Assembly: GCA_002286855.1 (NCBI GenBank) | Contig: NRSV01000037.1 | Location: forward strand, 186,001-250,000 | DNA length: 64,000 nt | DNA from: Bipolaris cookei | Taxonomy: Eukaryota; Ascomycota; Dothideomycetes; Pleosporales; Pleosporaceae | Direction of reading: 5' to 3' | In this document: positions 33,353 through 46,450 of the stretch, in pieces | Layout of the letters: every line of letters begins with the position of its first letter | Position numbering within the stretch: the first letter of the stretch is position 1 | Position numbers and translations under genes: made by a program | The notes under the pieces: model-generated | The model's database searches: none | What the model saw: the letters and a program-made list of their open reading frames with translations, nothing else | What the model was told of the DNA's origin: nothing

Positions 33353-34364
33353 GTTTCACGAGCTGTGATTGGTTGTGTTTGTTGAGAAGAGAAGAAATTA
33401 TTATGTTTATAGTTTTAATTTTGACATCATCATAGCAGCCACAGTAATCAAGCAATCTTGCAGGAGTACGGTGATTTTGTGGTTCAGGGTCTTGAAGAAA
33501 AGACAGAACAATCCAACGAAGTGGATCAAGTGGAACGCTAAAAGAGGCTGCTGCAGTTCAATTGCAATCTGAGCAAGGATGTGCAACCTTACTACACAGA
33601 GACTCACTCTCCGCACCCCACATACTATGTGCATATGCACGGGGGGTGCAATTTATCCAAGAACCGAAGCTATTGGTAGTACAATCACCAGTTTTCTTTT
33701 CTGACGCGAATAAGCGCATTGCTTTTTCAAGTCGATGTACCATTCATTCTTTCTGTGGACTATCAACCTATGAACCACCATAATCTCAGCCCCAATGCTC
33801 TAGTGTTTCCCACTGCGCGAATGGCTAGTATTGTCGCTATCCAAAGACCTTTCCACGCTTAAGCAAGAACAAAAGTGGATATAAAGCGGATAAAATAAAG
33901 AAGCAGAAAAGCAAAGATTGCTATGTTGATAAGCCAGTCAAAGAGGAAAGATGGTGGCGATGAGCTCCTGTTTTGGGTATCAACAGTGTACAGCAGTAGA
34001 AGCTGGCTTGCAAAAGAATAATTACAATGGGGAATAGAGATGTGATGTTTGCGCGTGAGCGCGACGGCGTCTATAGCCTTGTTAGTCCGGCCCCGCCTAT
34101 GATAGTTTGGCCGAAATTCAAGATACAAATGGCTTTAGGGAAACGATGGTAGGAAAGATCTAGTTGAGAATGACGCAGTTCAAAACTGATGACGCCGAGT
34201 CGTATGGGTCATTACCCTAATATGAAAAAGAAAAGTGATGGGGCAATAACTGAAAGTTGGAATGCATCCAAACACGACAGACATCAAAGCAAGACGGTGA
34301 GAAGAGATCGACCGTTAAGCATGCCCATTACGCATGAACAAATCGTGACCGGGAGTAGCTCCTT
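33353..34364. other. Intergenic region downstream of the PH-domain gene
   Basis: About 1 kb, AT-rich. Open frames are short and opposed. No gene supported. Confidence 0.45.
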
Positions 34365-37300
34365 TTAGAAGTTGCGGAAAGGATCGTTACCGATGTCGAA
34401 ATCGAAGAGACCAGCACCACGACTAGACTGATCACGGGTGCTAGTGCTCCACTGGCTACTTCCACGACGACGACGGTGCTGCATGTACTGTGCTCGAGCT
34501 GTGCCACTGGCCGAATGCTTTTGATCACCAAGAGCGTTGTCAATAAACGCTTCCATCCGAACAGTGCCCATGGTATCGAAAAACTGTTGACGAGTTGACG
34601 TGCTAGCCTCAGAAGTTCGGGAACTCATCGCACCACCTGTGGGGTTGTATTCTGACGAGGGTATTGATGGTGGTACGCCAGCACTATACATGTCGGATGA
34701 GCCGTTCGAGTATACCGAGGGTACATACTGGTGAGAGAAACTTCGGAATGGAACGCTTGGAGGAGGCGCGCTTGGACCAGTCGAGCTCCTCTTCCTGCTG
34801 TGTTGTGGACCGCGTCGAATAACAGGTGGGCTGGCAGGTCCTTCTTCCAGTGGCTCTTCGAGATCGGGGAATGAAGGCAGACTAGGCATGGGCTCATCCT
34901 GCAACGCGTAGCGTGCCATAACCGGGTTTACCCGGCCTTTGGCTAGACGCACTGAATCTTGAACGCGGCTACGGCGAAGTGTCGCGCCTTGGCGATGTTC
35001 AGATTCCTCCACTGGCGGTGGCACAGGCGGCAAAGATCCAACATCCGGCATGGGTGCAGTTGAACGGGCAAGGAAGGAAAGCGCGGTCAACCACAAGTAA
35101 TGGCGCTCACGCGACGTCGTGGTAAATTTAAGAGCGCGCATGGGGGTAAGGATGAGGATTGAGCGGTTGAATAAGGTCTCATTCCTGGGAGGAGGGCAGT
35201 TGTCTGCAACATCGAGAACAGACTGAATAATGACTAGGAATATGTCAGCTACACACAAGTTTGAAGAGGACAAAGAACTCACGTTTGCGACCGCTCTTTC
35301 CCATCAGTGCAGATCCAGATGTTGGTTGCTTGCTGCTCCAAAGAATTGCTCTCTCATACGGTGAGATCCAAACCCAACGTTTGTGTCTCACACCATGAGT
35401 AGCCAGAGAAGCTTCTTCTGCTGCACGGTTGATGTCTGTTGATGTCTCAGGACCGCCAAAGGGCTTCCTCTTGCGAACATACTTCCACATGAACTCTCCA
35501 ATCATCGATGCTGCAATCGCATCAACAACACTCGTTTGACTGGCTGAGCTGTTGACGGAGCCATTGGCTGTATAGCTTGTGGCTGCAGTGGCACTTGAAA
35601 GTTGATGTCGGTGTTGGAAGCCACTAGCACTGACAATATCGCTGGGGAGCGGTGGGATTGAATAAGTGTCGTCATTGCTTGGAGTGGCTGGAAGCGTGGG
35701 AGACCTGCTGCGAGAGCGGCTAGCCTTTGTTACAGGAGCAGCGGATCGCACTTTCCGTATACTATCTTTCCTTTGATGCTTCACGCCATACGGACGGCGT
35801 CCAGTATACGGACCGCTGTTACGAGGTGTAGGGCTTTGAGAGCCCTCGCTTTTGCTCATCGGTTTGTTGCGCGAGCTGGACCGGGTAGGGACTGGGAATG
35901 GTGGCTTGGGCAAATAATTGTTTGATGTTATACTGCCAACACTTCCACTGCGAGTGCGGGCGTGAACTGCAGAGCTGCTCTGTATCATTGCAGATCGCCG
36001 GATGCTGGGCTGGCGGCTGATCACTGTACGTTGAACCTTGCCGATCTTGGCCGGTTTCTCCATCGAGCTACGCATTGAAGGCATGTTTACGCTGTTGACA
36101 GAATCCACTGATGGCCTGGGGTTTGGCGAGGTTTCCTTGTCTTCTGGCACAGGTGTCGGAGGGTTTACTGGTCGTCCATTCTTCGCATTCCGTGACGATA
36201 GCATTGCCGTCGAGTATTGAAGGCCCCTGAAGTCATCATCGCTGAGCCCAGTTTCTGCATCTTCTTCCTCAGACGACGGACCATCGAATCCAGCGAACAG
36301 ACTGCTTGTGCGAAATGGTCGACTAAGTGCGTCTGAGTGAAGCTGACCCGACAATGGTCCGTTATCGTTGTTTCCGGGATAACGATTCTCCACTCCCCTA
36401 TCCGCAGCCTCTTCGAGGCGAGCAGTAAGATTTTGGCGAGCTGCTATTTTCGATGTGGGGTGTCCAGGGGCATCTGTAGCTAAGTGTTGGAAATCTTTCC
36501 TGGCGACTCCGTCATTATTCGTCTCGGGTGTTCCGGGCTTGGAAGAAATAGCAGAAGGAAGGAGATGCGGCGGGAGCTTGACTGGTCTTTGGTCAATCCT
36601 GATGGGTTCGGTCTGCATTGCCGTTGACTGCATTGGGGCTACAAGATCTCCGCTTGTCTGTGTCGATACAGTCTTGGTGCCCGGAGGAAGAATAGGAGCT
36701 TTAGGTGACGAAGGCGCTGATGTTGGGGCGTGGATGGCAATCGACGGGATCGGAATAGGAGCTGGTGGAGTAGCTCTCTTGGGTACCTCAGGCGCAACAT
36801 TTGGTTGGATCAAGGTATCTGTTTGTGTGGCTGTGGAGACTAGCTCAACTTGAATGACTTGTGGCAGGAGTGCTTGTTCCGAGGGCACAGGGATCTTAGG
36901 GGTAGGCGGCGGGCTTAAAGGCTCAACGGTCTGTACGGAGCTCGATTTCATGACGCATGTTTCAGAGGTGACATGGGATGTTGAGCTGGCGCTCACGGGC
37001 ACAGAAACCCGCTTCCGACTCTGGTTGGCTTCTATCTCTGCTGCAGTAGATGCGCAGTCATTCAGTTTTATCTGAGGGGAAGGCTCGGTGGTTTGCGACC
37101 CCGCTTCCATCATCATCGGCTTGGTCGGGGATGGTGGAGGAGTAGGTTGGACGCCAGTGTCAACATAGAGAGGGCGTGGCGGTGGAAAGACTAAAACGGT
37201 ATCGCGGGACGTTAGGGTTACAGAGGACTGTTCTGTTTCGTAGGATCCCTTGCGCGGCTCCGGCTCCTCGACCAATGTAGCAGGGCTATCCCGGATGCCA

Positions 37301-38385
37301 TGCTGGGGCTCATTACTTAAGCCTAGGATACGTTTTGCTTTTTCGTCAGGCAACATCGACTGTCGCGACTCCCGCACCCTACGCGCTCTCATCTCATGCT
37401 CGGTGAAGTCATCAGAATCAAGCTCCAGCTCGTCCAGTTCCTCCTCCTCCTCCTCGTCAAATATGAGTTCGTCGGCAAGACTCATACCGTTTCCACGAGT
37501 GTACCCATCAGCGCTCATAAGAGACATACGGTAATTCCTTCCAATGCTCTTCCAACTGCTATTACTTCGATCCCTGGAGTGGCGTCCGATACGAGTAGAT
37601 GATCTTCGCTGGGGGGAAGAGCGTACGCTGCCTGCTTCGCTCTCCGGTACACCCGCATCTCCGGCGGCATCTTCTGTATCGCTTGCGACGTGGGCTTCTT
37701 CGTTGGCCTTTTCATGCATGGCAATCTCGTCTAGAAGCATCTTCAGCCGAGTCTCGGATACGTGAACCCGTCGTTCCAACGCTCGTTTTTCCCCAGCCCA
37801 TTCTTCTTTTTCGCGAGCCCACATGTCGTGCACCTTGGTGGAATCGTCATCTTGACTTCGCGTCCTTTTTTCTGCCGCAGTAAGCTTCTGTCGTAGATCA
37901 ACGTTAGCTTCCTTCATTTTGTCTCTCTCTCCTGCGATCTCCTCCAAGGCGGAAAGGGTTTCATTCTCAAAGTGTTGAAGCTGGCGCTTCGCTACTTTGC
38001 ATTCCTTGTTGGAGGACGCTAGCTGTTTGGCAAGTGTTTCATTGTCAGATCGGGCTGCATCTAAATTAGCCTCTAGATCATCGATGAATTTGTGTTTTGA
38101 ATCAAGTTCCCGGCGTAGATTAAGAATCTCCGAGACTAGGTTCGCATGTAATGTTGGGGTGAAACGACGAGGGTCGAGTATTGAGATGTTCTCGTCGTTG
38201 GCGGCGTCCCCTGAGCCGAACCCTCGGTCAGGCGGCATAGGAGGCGGCGAACTGCTAATGTTGCTGACTGGTATCTCATGATGAGAGCTCCGTCGTGATA
38301 AGGAGTCGTATGGGGTTCCGGCGGGTGTAGGTAATGAACGGCTAGCAGCGAAGGCCTCGCTGTCCGAATAGTAGTCGGTAGACAT
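34365..38385 (-). CDS. Coiled-coil protein with C-terminal Mcp5/Num1-type PH domain
   Basis: Minus strand, two exons, 38385-35283 and 35233-34365, joined in frame to 1323 residues. The start at 38385 (MSTDYYSDSE) is the first ATG. After a disordered head, a coiled coil spans about residues 80-235. An acidic EEEEEELDELELDSDDF patch follows, then a long Ser/Pro/Thr-rich region with repeated ..Q(T/S)..E/P blocks. A PH domain at about 960-1092 starts with GEFMWKYVRKR and includes RHKRWVWISPYERAILW and ALKFTTTSRERHYLWLTALSF, the pattern of the cortical PH domains of Num1, ApsA and Mcp5. Another ~230 disordered residues follow. Such proteins bind phosphoinositides at the cell cortex and anchor dynein or mitochondria. 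It is shorter than classical ApsA, so it may be a paralogue. Confidence 0.85.
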
Positions 38386-40904
38386 GTTGAAAAGATTATA
38401 TCGAGGCAAGAAAACAATTGTCGGGGAGAGGGGTCAGAACCACAACGAAGTGGTGCTGCGGGTGTGAATGGTTCAGCGCATGCCTGTGTCCAAGTCAGAA
38501 TACGAACAGAAAGGCACGACGGACAGGTTGTCAGGATTTTAGTGACTTGGTTTAGCTCTGTCCCATAAGTACCGACGAGTACCTGAAAGCGGGGGAGAGA
38601 TCTGCAGAGTCCCACGACACAGTAGCTGCTAACAGCACTGAGGCCTACGTACCGGTTGAACTCGCAACAAAATGGTCGGGTGTCGGATGCTTAGTTACTC
38701 GGAAGAAGTACGGGCAAACTTGCAATCGTGTGTGGCGTTGTGACGTATTATGTTGTAGGGACGTTGGTGTAAAAGAGTAGTGTTGACAATACAAGGAGTG
38801 CGACAAATGACGTAGAGTAGATCACTCTGGAAAAGAAAGAAGAAAGAAGGTCAGGTAGTGCGTAGCAGGAAGAACGACAAAGAGAGGCTGTGTAATCTGC
38901 TACACGACGCGTAAGAAGGATGAGGAGAAGGACAAGTGGGAGGGACGAGGCACAACTTGAGCATTGCATGCACGAGTCGACAATGCATCAGGCTGGGGCA
39001 AGGGACGCAGGCACAAGTACGCACAGTCCTCTGGGGGAGACGGGAGTGCCACCAAAGTAGCAAATGAAGATCGCAGAATCAATCAAACCCCATCTGTGCC
39101 TATTAAAATTGTTTCGACCTCGGAGCCCGCGAGCTTATGCAGAGCTTCCAACTAGCGCGCACAAGTGACCCTGCAGGCACGCACTTCGTATATCAAGGAT
39201 CCCCTGTCGCACGAGTCGTCCCGCGCTGTGACTTTTGGCACCTGGTCATTGGCTGCGGCCCTAGGTCTAACGTTCCGTAACATGCGTCCCGCGAAGACGG
39301 CCAATACTAGAGCAGGTTACATGTAAAGGGAAATGATGATCCCAGAGTGGTTGGTCGTAACGAATCCAGCTGGGCAACAGGTGTGATTGTGCGCAAAGAT
39401 GCGCTAGTGAGAGAGAGGCGCAAATGCCTAGCAATGGCTGTTAGCTCGTTGCGAACAAAAGGCCGTATTGGCAGTCATGTTAAAAGGAGACAGGTCGTCA
39501 TGGCGAGGAAGTGTACAAGAGTGGCAGCCTCGTGTCTGTAGAAAAGAAAAGGCTGGCGTGTCCAGCGGAATCTTTAGCTGAAGTCGGTCGGCGTTCATTC
39601 TGCGGTCCGGGCAGGTAGAGGCGCGATAGCGCCCAACTACCCGGCGCGATGCCGTTAGGTTTCAGCTTGCAATTTGAGCATCAATCCTGATACCACCCAC
39701 GGTTAAATCTTCCCTTGGCTCTACTGCAGCCTTTTCGACTGGCTGAAAAAGTGACTATACATGGCGTTGATGGGGAAGGCAATTGTATGGACAATCAACC
39801 TCACCCTATCCATCCGAACACTCCCATGGAGCGAAGCTGCGACATGACTTTCTACTTTGGGATCAAGGGATGGCCGTGCGCGCTTGGCGGTGGTAAAGGA
39901 GCCGTGCATGTGTCTAGATCGACAAGATAAATGTCCAACTTGGACCTGCCAGGAGCTAAATATTCCAGGAGCCAGCTTTGCATACACCAAGCATGTAGGT
40001 GTGTATTCAACTTCCTGGTCGTCATGCATTCTATGCTGACACGACTCGAGGACAGGATCAGTCACGTCATGTTGCCTGACCTGGAAAACCTTTCGATTAA
40101 GCAAGGTCCCGCGGCATAGCAAAGGGATCGCGTTGCCGGCGCGTCTTTGACTGGAGGCTTCTGAATAATCAATCAGCCTTGCAGTGCAGCGCAGTGGAGC
40201 TAGTTGTCGTCGATCAATAGTCGTGGGTCCTGTCGAGTACTGTACCGATTCGATATCCAATATAATACGTAGATTGTCTGTATGTCGTCCTGGTCCACCT
40301 GCAGGCACGGCGAGTGGACCCGATGTGCGGACGGCTGCAGAATCGCTGCAGGGTACTGTGCGACCGCAACGACAAGGGCGACGGCATGTCACCAAACGGG
40401 CCCAGTAGCAGTGTGAGATGCAAGGAGCTGGTCGGGTATGTTTCTGCTTCTCCTTGTGCACCAGGTGTGCCGACGTCTGGTCGGGGTCGTCGGATATACC
40501 TGGACGAAGCAGGCAAATAGGAGTTTTGCGTCGTAATCAGCTAGAATTCCTTTGGACCTGGCGCCGTCTAGACACTGCGCCGGACAGGATCGCGTAGAGC
40601 ATGAGGGGCGGAAGGGATGGTGCCGTGCTGGTATTGCGCCCGGCACGCCCCTCTGGTTGTTGTGCACCCTCTCCCCTGGCCGTTGCGTTGCTAGTGTGAA
40701 TGTGTGTGTGGTGTGGTCGTGGCTTTCCAGCCTTGGCCACTTGGGCAGGGACGACAGTGCGCCCAAAACCAGGGACCCCGAACCCCCACCACACCCACGT
40801 GACTAAATGATCATCGGCCAAAATTTCATGCACACAGTCATCAAGCCGAGCGAAACTTGAGCCAGGTCCAACAATACCGCTGGGAGGAGTTTACGAGGAA
40901 CGTC
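38386..40904. other. 2.5-kb region between divergent PH-domain gene and CNS1
   Basis: No supported gene. The largest frame, 246 codons on the minus strand at 39721-40461, lacks any domain, has many Cys/His/Arg and is matched by opposing frames, so I regard it as chance. The region should carry two divergent promoters. Confidence 0.45.
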
Positions 40905-42138
40905 ATGGCACAAAATGACCAGAATGCGCCAGTGCCGCAGCCCTCTGCGGATATGCCACCCGCCATGGCCGAGGTGAAATCGCAGGCTGTGGATGATCTG
41001 CTCAAAGAGATGAACCGCATGCCGCTTTTCATGACAAGCCTGGATGAAACAGATGGTGAGGGTGGCGACAACATGGCCCTTGAAGCGCTAAAGGCATTGG
41101 CATATGAAGGCACCCGTGCTGAAATTGCAGAAAACTTCCGCCAGCAAGGCAACGACTGCGCAAGGACAAAACAGTGGTCCAGTGCAAAGGAATTCTACAC
41201 AAAGGCAATAGCAGCTCTCAAAGGCCCGCAGACCCGTCGAGACCCAGATGCTGCAGGGCCGGGCGTTATCGATGACGAGGTGGATGAGCAAGAGGAAGCA
41301 AACAAGGAGAGGTCGATTGCAGAGGCCGTCTACGTCAACCGAGCGCTGTGCAACTTGGAAAAGAGTACGTCGTGCACAAGGGAGCATGCCCAAATGACGG
41401 ATCAACTAACATAACCCAGAAAACTTCCGCTCTTGCATCCAAGATTGCGTAGCTGCACTTCACATCAACCCATCGAATGTCAAGGCTTTCTACAGATCCG
41501 CCACTGCTGGCTTGGAACTGAACAAGCTAGATGAGGCTGCATGGGCCTGCAACCGTGGACTAGCTCTGGACCCCGCCAATGGACCCCTCAAAGCTCTTCA
41601 AACCAAGATTGAGACTCGAAAAAAGTACGTAGAATCGGTGGAAAAGGCGCGTCGAGAGCGCGAGGCAAAAGCTGCCTCGGAGCGTGCAACACTGCAACTT
41701 GCCCTCAAGAGCAGAAACATCCTTACCCGAAACACGGACAAGGCGCCAGATCTAGAAGATGCTTCGGTCAAGCTGGAAAACAGCATGGATCCTTCTTCGA
41801 CACTGACATTCCCGGTCATATTGCTTTATCCTATGGACTCGCAATCAGACTTTATTAAAGCATTTTCCGAAAAGGAAAAACTAGACCAACACTTGGACTA
41901 TATCTTTCCCCTACCATGGGACCAGAAGCACGAGTACACGGTGGAAAATGTAGAAGCGTACATGGAGACGGCAGCAGGCGGGCTAATCAAAGTAGGCAAG
42001 AAGATGAGCCTCGGCAAGGTCCTAGGAAGCGGGAAGCCAGAGATCGTCGATGGCCTAGTATCCATTAGCGTGGTTCCAAAGGACAAGACTGCCGGCTGGA
42101 TCGAAGAGTTCAAGAAACGACAAGGAAAAGCTTCATAG
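40905..42138 (+). CDS. CNS1: Hsp90/Hsp70 co-chaperone Cns1, TPR protein
   Basis: Two exons, 40905-41364 and 41420-42138, joined in frame to 392 residues; the intron has an ACTAAC branch point. A conserved N-terminal MNRMPLFMTSLDETDG segment precedes three TPR motifs at about 83-215, including ENFRQQGNDCARTKQWSSA and NFRSCIQDCVAALHINPSNVKAFYR. A charged helix follows. The C-terminal wheel domain (FPVILLYPMDSQSDFI, LDYIFPLPWD, VPKDKTAGWIEEF) matches Cns1/TTC4. Cns1 binds the EEVD tail of Hsp90 and Hsp70 in the cytosol and supports translation elongation factor function in yeast. Confidence 0.93.
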
Positions 42139-44142
42139 CTCAGGCCATGTAGTGTGCACGTACTTACATAACCCACGGCGCTTTTTTGCCACATGGTCTT
42201 CCCTATGATCATCGCCGTTAACGGCCCGAAAATGAGCGCGGATGTATCGCCTAACATACGGAATACGAATTCGGTGCTGTTCCCAAAGTCCGGTAATGAA
42301 GGGTTCCTTCAGCGCATGGACAGTAATCATGTGTCACGTAATTGTCATCTCAAAACTGCTCAACTCACTTCACTCCCCTGAACATGTACGTATGTACACT
42401 GCTTCGGGCCGCACATACAGATGAGTATGACGTATATGTTTCTCAGTATGCATACGTACTACAATTTGGCTACGGGACGGAAAGAGCACCAAAATAGTCT
42501 TGCAAGCAGAAACAATTGTACATATCTGGCTACTGCCCCGTCATCTGCTCCTTATATCTAATCTGATAATACGTACTTGCTTACATAGCCTCAGCCAATC
42601 AACCATAGGATTGTCCACCTGTACACAAAATGAACATTACCACATCGGCAAACAATGACATTCGTCAAGTATCTTGAAATCCAAGAAAAAAACGGCTCGG
42701 AGCGCACCCATAAGCCTGCTCCAGCCTCTACTATAACACACCGTATTATCCATATCAACCAACCTCAACAATCCCAACCCACGTCCCCTTTCCCATGCCC
42801 AGAACCCGGGTACACGGTCAGACGCACCTAGCACAGCGGGGGTCCAACGGACTTGTACCCCCAATAGGACACTGTAGCACAAAACCATAACATACACAAA
42901 AAATGCACAATGTGGCTGGGCTGGTTGACCCTATAAGCGGGGTGTGCTATTATCACCATGCATGCAGATTCTAATCAACCAAACTCATTTCAACACATAC
43001 GCGAACAGAGCACCACTATCTCTCGTACCTCCACAACACGGCAGAGGCAGAGGCAAAAGGCAGAGGACAGAAGCGAACAGACCTTTCCCCCCCTCGATCA
43101 CCCCTCCCCCCCCCAAAAAAAAACATGGCAACAACGCCGCATCAAACCCGGGCGCTCTTTCCTTCCATCATGTTCCCCTTCATAGCATTCCCACCTCAAA
43201 GTCTAAACAAAGCTAAGCGGAACCATCACCTTAAAACCTCCTAGCCCCCCATCCCACCAACCTTCCAATCTAAAGTATATACTACTACTAGTAGATAGTA
43301 GTTCGGTAAATCGCATCGCGTGGCACGTCACATAGTTCAACTATGGTTCATGCACAACGACCCGTATTTTCTTAATTTGCGCTTACTACTTAAGTAACGT
43401 ACATAAGCGCCCGCGCGCACGATGGAAGGGAGGGCTCGCTTATGCAAGGTACGGGTTTTGTTAGCGTTCTCGGGTTTCCCATTTGATATTGGGCAGCCGT
43501 TTTTTTCGTGTTCGGTTGCTTTCTTTCTCTGTTTTAGGCCTCCCGTCCGCTTTGTCCGTCTACGCGAAGGGAGAGAGAAGGGGGCAATTTCTGGACTGGG
43601 CGCTGATGTCCGATTGCCCTTTTTTCAAAGTGGGGTATAAGGCGAAAAGGATCAGATACACAAAGACGTCAATCTAGGCACGCAGGGAGGCCAGTATTTT
43701 ATATTTTTTGCATTTATCCGCCGTTGAGGCACAGTACGATCGGCGAACGGGGGTTCAGTCTAAATGGCGGAACAAACATCCCTTGATTGCGCTAATCAAT
43801 GCATCCGGAGCTGTGAACCGTCTTTATGTAAATCTTATCAAGTTTTTATGTATGTATGAAGAGGGGTTAGATTGGTAAGTGCACCGTGCCACAGATAAAA
43901 GTCTGCCTTGAAAAACGCCTTGTCAGCAAGTACCCATGGCTATGACGCCATTTGGTACCTGATGAAGAACCCCGCACACCGACCGATAGCTACAGTTACT
44001 GAACTGTGTATGAATGGTTGAACAAATCTACCAAATGACATGGTATAGCATGATACCTGTGAACCCAGCAACAGAAAAGGAATGGAACCACAAGGATTCA
44101 TACTCGTATACCATCTTGATCATCACCTCGTGCCATGCGTCA
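42139..44142. other. Intergenic region between convergent CNS1 and the F-box-like gene
   Basis: About 2 kb between two 3' ends. No gene supported. It contains TACGTA-rich patches and a small ACTACTA/TAGTAGT hairpin near 43281-43302. Confidence 0.45.
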
Positions 44143-45405
44143 TCAAGACGTGCAGTGTGGCACGTTTTGTTCCTTCTCATAAAGCTTCTTCTTGCGCGTC
44201 ATGGTCGCCTTGAGCTCTGCCCAGGCCAGTGGGTGAGCCTTCTCGCGATATGAATGCCATCTATCAGACGACTGCACCACCTCGTCTGCCTTGATTTGCT
44301 CAAGGTAGCCCAGGAATCTGTGATCGGAACACTGCAACTGTCGGCGCCCACCGAAGAACAACGTGATTTTGCGGAGTTTGGCATCGCGGAGGATACGTAA
44401 ACAGTTGATTAGGTACTCGTCGTTGAGGTACCGACGCTCTTCGTTGGACGTGAGGTACGGAGTGTCACGAGGGCAGGCGTCGTCGAATACCCACTTGATA
44501 TCACGGAGATATTGCAGATTCTCTGGACCGATCATCTTCAGAAAATGCAAGACATCTTGATAACCAATCTCTTTGGGGACCTCCCAAAACGGACAGCGGG
44601 TTGCGTAATGGCGATGGAACGAGAAAGTGTTTTCGCCATACAGAATCGAGCAGCCCTCATTATGCACTAGCTTACAGGTTCGGAGGAACTGAGATGACCT
44701 CGCAAGAGTCCCAGTAGGACCACTGTTCTTGACTGGAATTTTGAGCATCTGATCGGGGTCTTTCCGTGCAAAAAGACGGCGATAGATGTTATTGCGCAGT
44801 TCTGGAGGCAGATCTGTAAATCCCTTGGGGCGCACAGAGACTGTTTTCGCCGGCTCCGGAGAAGCAACGCGGGTCTTTTTCGATTTAGCAGATTTCATCT
44901 CGTGCAGGTTGTCCTGCTTGTTGCTCTCTATGAGGGTGCGGTCGAGCTTGACAAAGAGGGGACCATGAAAACCTAGCGGGACGTTGAACTGCAACGTCAT
45001 CGGCGGGGGCTTCCTCGATTCACGGCGGACACCTTCCTCGATATCGGTCATTTCATCAAGCTCTTGGTTGTAGATGATGGGCTCAAGACGAGGGGATGGA
45101 AGGGAGGGACCGCGTTTGCGCTTCTTTGCACGCTCGTTCTTCCTTTTGTTTGCTCGACCACGTGGTTCCATGTCTTCGTCGCCTTCTGCCTCACTTTCCT
45201 CTGTTGTAGGAAGGCCGACATCGTCAGCTCCGAAGCTCACATAACCATCAGGTTTCTTGATTTTGCCTGCGCTCTTGCGGATGGGACGGCCGGTGTGCTT
45301 GTTGTAGACTGTGGCCTTTGACGGGCTGCCGAGCTCGGGGCTGCTGTCCCGATCACGGGGAGTCACTGGAGAAGATGACCCTGGAGTTTTTGTTTTGTCA
45401 GCCAT
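44143..45405 (-). CDS. F-box-like LPxELRNxIY-domain protein, nuclear
   Basis: Single exon, 420 residues from the ATG at 45405 (MADKTKTPGSSS); an upstream in-frame extension is possible but Gln/Pro low-complexity. The N-terminal ~140 residues are disordered and carry strong basic clusters (RANKRKNERAKKRKRG), so the protein is likely nuclear. From about residue 218, FTDLPPELRNNIYRRLF is the short F-box-like motif common in fungal proteins. The rest (RSSQFLRTCKLVHNEGCSILYGENTF and later) is the usual fungal extension of that group. Partner and substrate are unknown. The gene diverges from SHMT. Confidence 0.82.
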   Translation of the reverse strand: MADKTKTPGSSSPVTPRDRDSSPELGSPSKATVYNKHTGRPIRKSAGKIKKPDGYVSFGADDVGLPTTEESEAEGDEDMEPRGRANKRKNERAKKRKRGPSLPSPRLEPIIYNQELDEMTDIEEGVRRESRKPPPMTLQFNVPLGFHGPLFVKLDRTLIESNKQDNLHEMKSAKSKKTRVASPEPAKTVSVRPKGFTDLPPELRNNIYRRLFARKDPDQMLKIPVKNSGPTGTLARSSQFLRTCKLVHNEGCSILYGENTFSFHRHYATRCPFWEVPKEIGYQDVLHFLKMIGPENLQYLRDIKWVFDDACPRDTPYLTSNEERRYLNDEYLINCLRILRDAKLRKITLFFGGRRQLQCSDHRFLGYLEQIKADEVVQSSDRWHSYREKAHPLAWAELKATMTRKKKLYEKEQNVPHCTS

Positions 45406-46450
45406 GATGGGAATAGTATAGGCAGCTCTGTCGCCAGCGGAACAGCAATGGCGTGCCAGTTGAGGTTGCGGTTGAGGTTGAGGCGGCAGTTGAGGTGAGT
45501 CGGTGTAGTGGGGTGAGTAGGCGCGGGACCACAAACAGTGGAGTGACGCCGCCTGGGGGAGTGACAGTCACTCTGAACGTGTTCCTTCCAATATCACCTT
45601 GCTAGTAGTCTTGGCACTTCTTTGCTAGTAGCGGAGGCGCTATGCCATCAAGCACTTGGGAGGTCGTGGGATTGTAGAGTGACAGGCATCCAGCGCGTGA
45701 CTGGAGGATGGAGGACGACGATAGCATGCCAGGCAGTGCAAAACGGCATAGGTGTGTTTGGATGATATGGAGTTGCCGAGGATTCTTGAATGTATACAGC
45801 ACGATGGCGTCTATCCATGATTCTTCGCTGTAGTGGACCTGAATGGCGAGGTGGCCACGGGGCCATTGGGTCACGATGAGAGACATAGAGAGACAGACAG
45901 AGACAGAGGCGGAGAGACAGAGGAATGGAAAGATAGCAGAGCGAAACAACAGTATTGAATTTGGTATGCTACATACGGGTACAGCAGCGTCGGCAGCATC
46001 GCATCAAGTCGGAAACACCGTATTCCAAAGTGCTTCGGGTGTGTGCGATGCCACGACGCATCTACGCAACGTAGGCCGATCATAGAGAATTTCGTCCCCC
46101 TAGGTGGTGGGTGCCGGGGCGTGTCAGCAGCTCCCACGTCGACCAGCTTGCGCCGGCCAAGTGAGGATGCGACTGAAGCAAAGCATTCATATCATCTCGG
46201 GTTTAGTTACGTGAAGAGAAAAAGAGAGGCGGAGCGACGTGCGACCGAACAGCAAATATTTCCCGCCGGAGAAACGATTTGTCGGCGCCGACGCGCCCCC
46301 CACCCCGACCATGCAGCGCCGCTCTCGCTCCGTCATTAAGCGGAGCTCATCGTTTGGTTGCCGCTTCGAGACTACGAGTCCGGCTGCATCGAGGCAATCT
46401 TTATAAACTTGCGCGCCACGCTCCTGCCCGCCCTACACAGTTCAATACTC
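45406..46450. promoter_or_regulatory. Divergent promoter region of the F-box-like gene and SHMT
   Basis: About 1 kb separates the two divergent starts. Open frames here are short. It contains an imperfect GACA-rich repeat (45881-45922). Confidence 0.45.
45881..45922 (+). repeat. Imperfect purine-rich AGAGACA repeat
   Basis: Repeated AGAGACA/GACAGACAG units over about 40 bases in intergenic DNA. The units are not perfect. Confidence 0.5.

Noticed and set aside
39721..40461. 246-codon minus-strand open frame in the CNS1 upstream region
   Set aside because: No domain, unusual Cys/His/Arg-rich composition, overlapped by opposing open frames, and it lies where two divergent promoters are expected.
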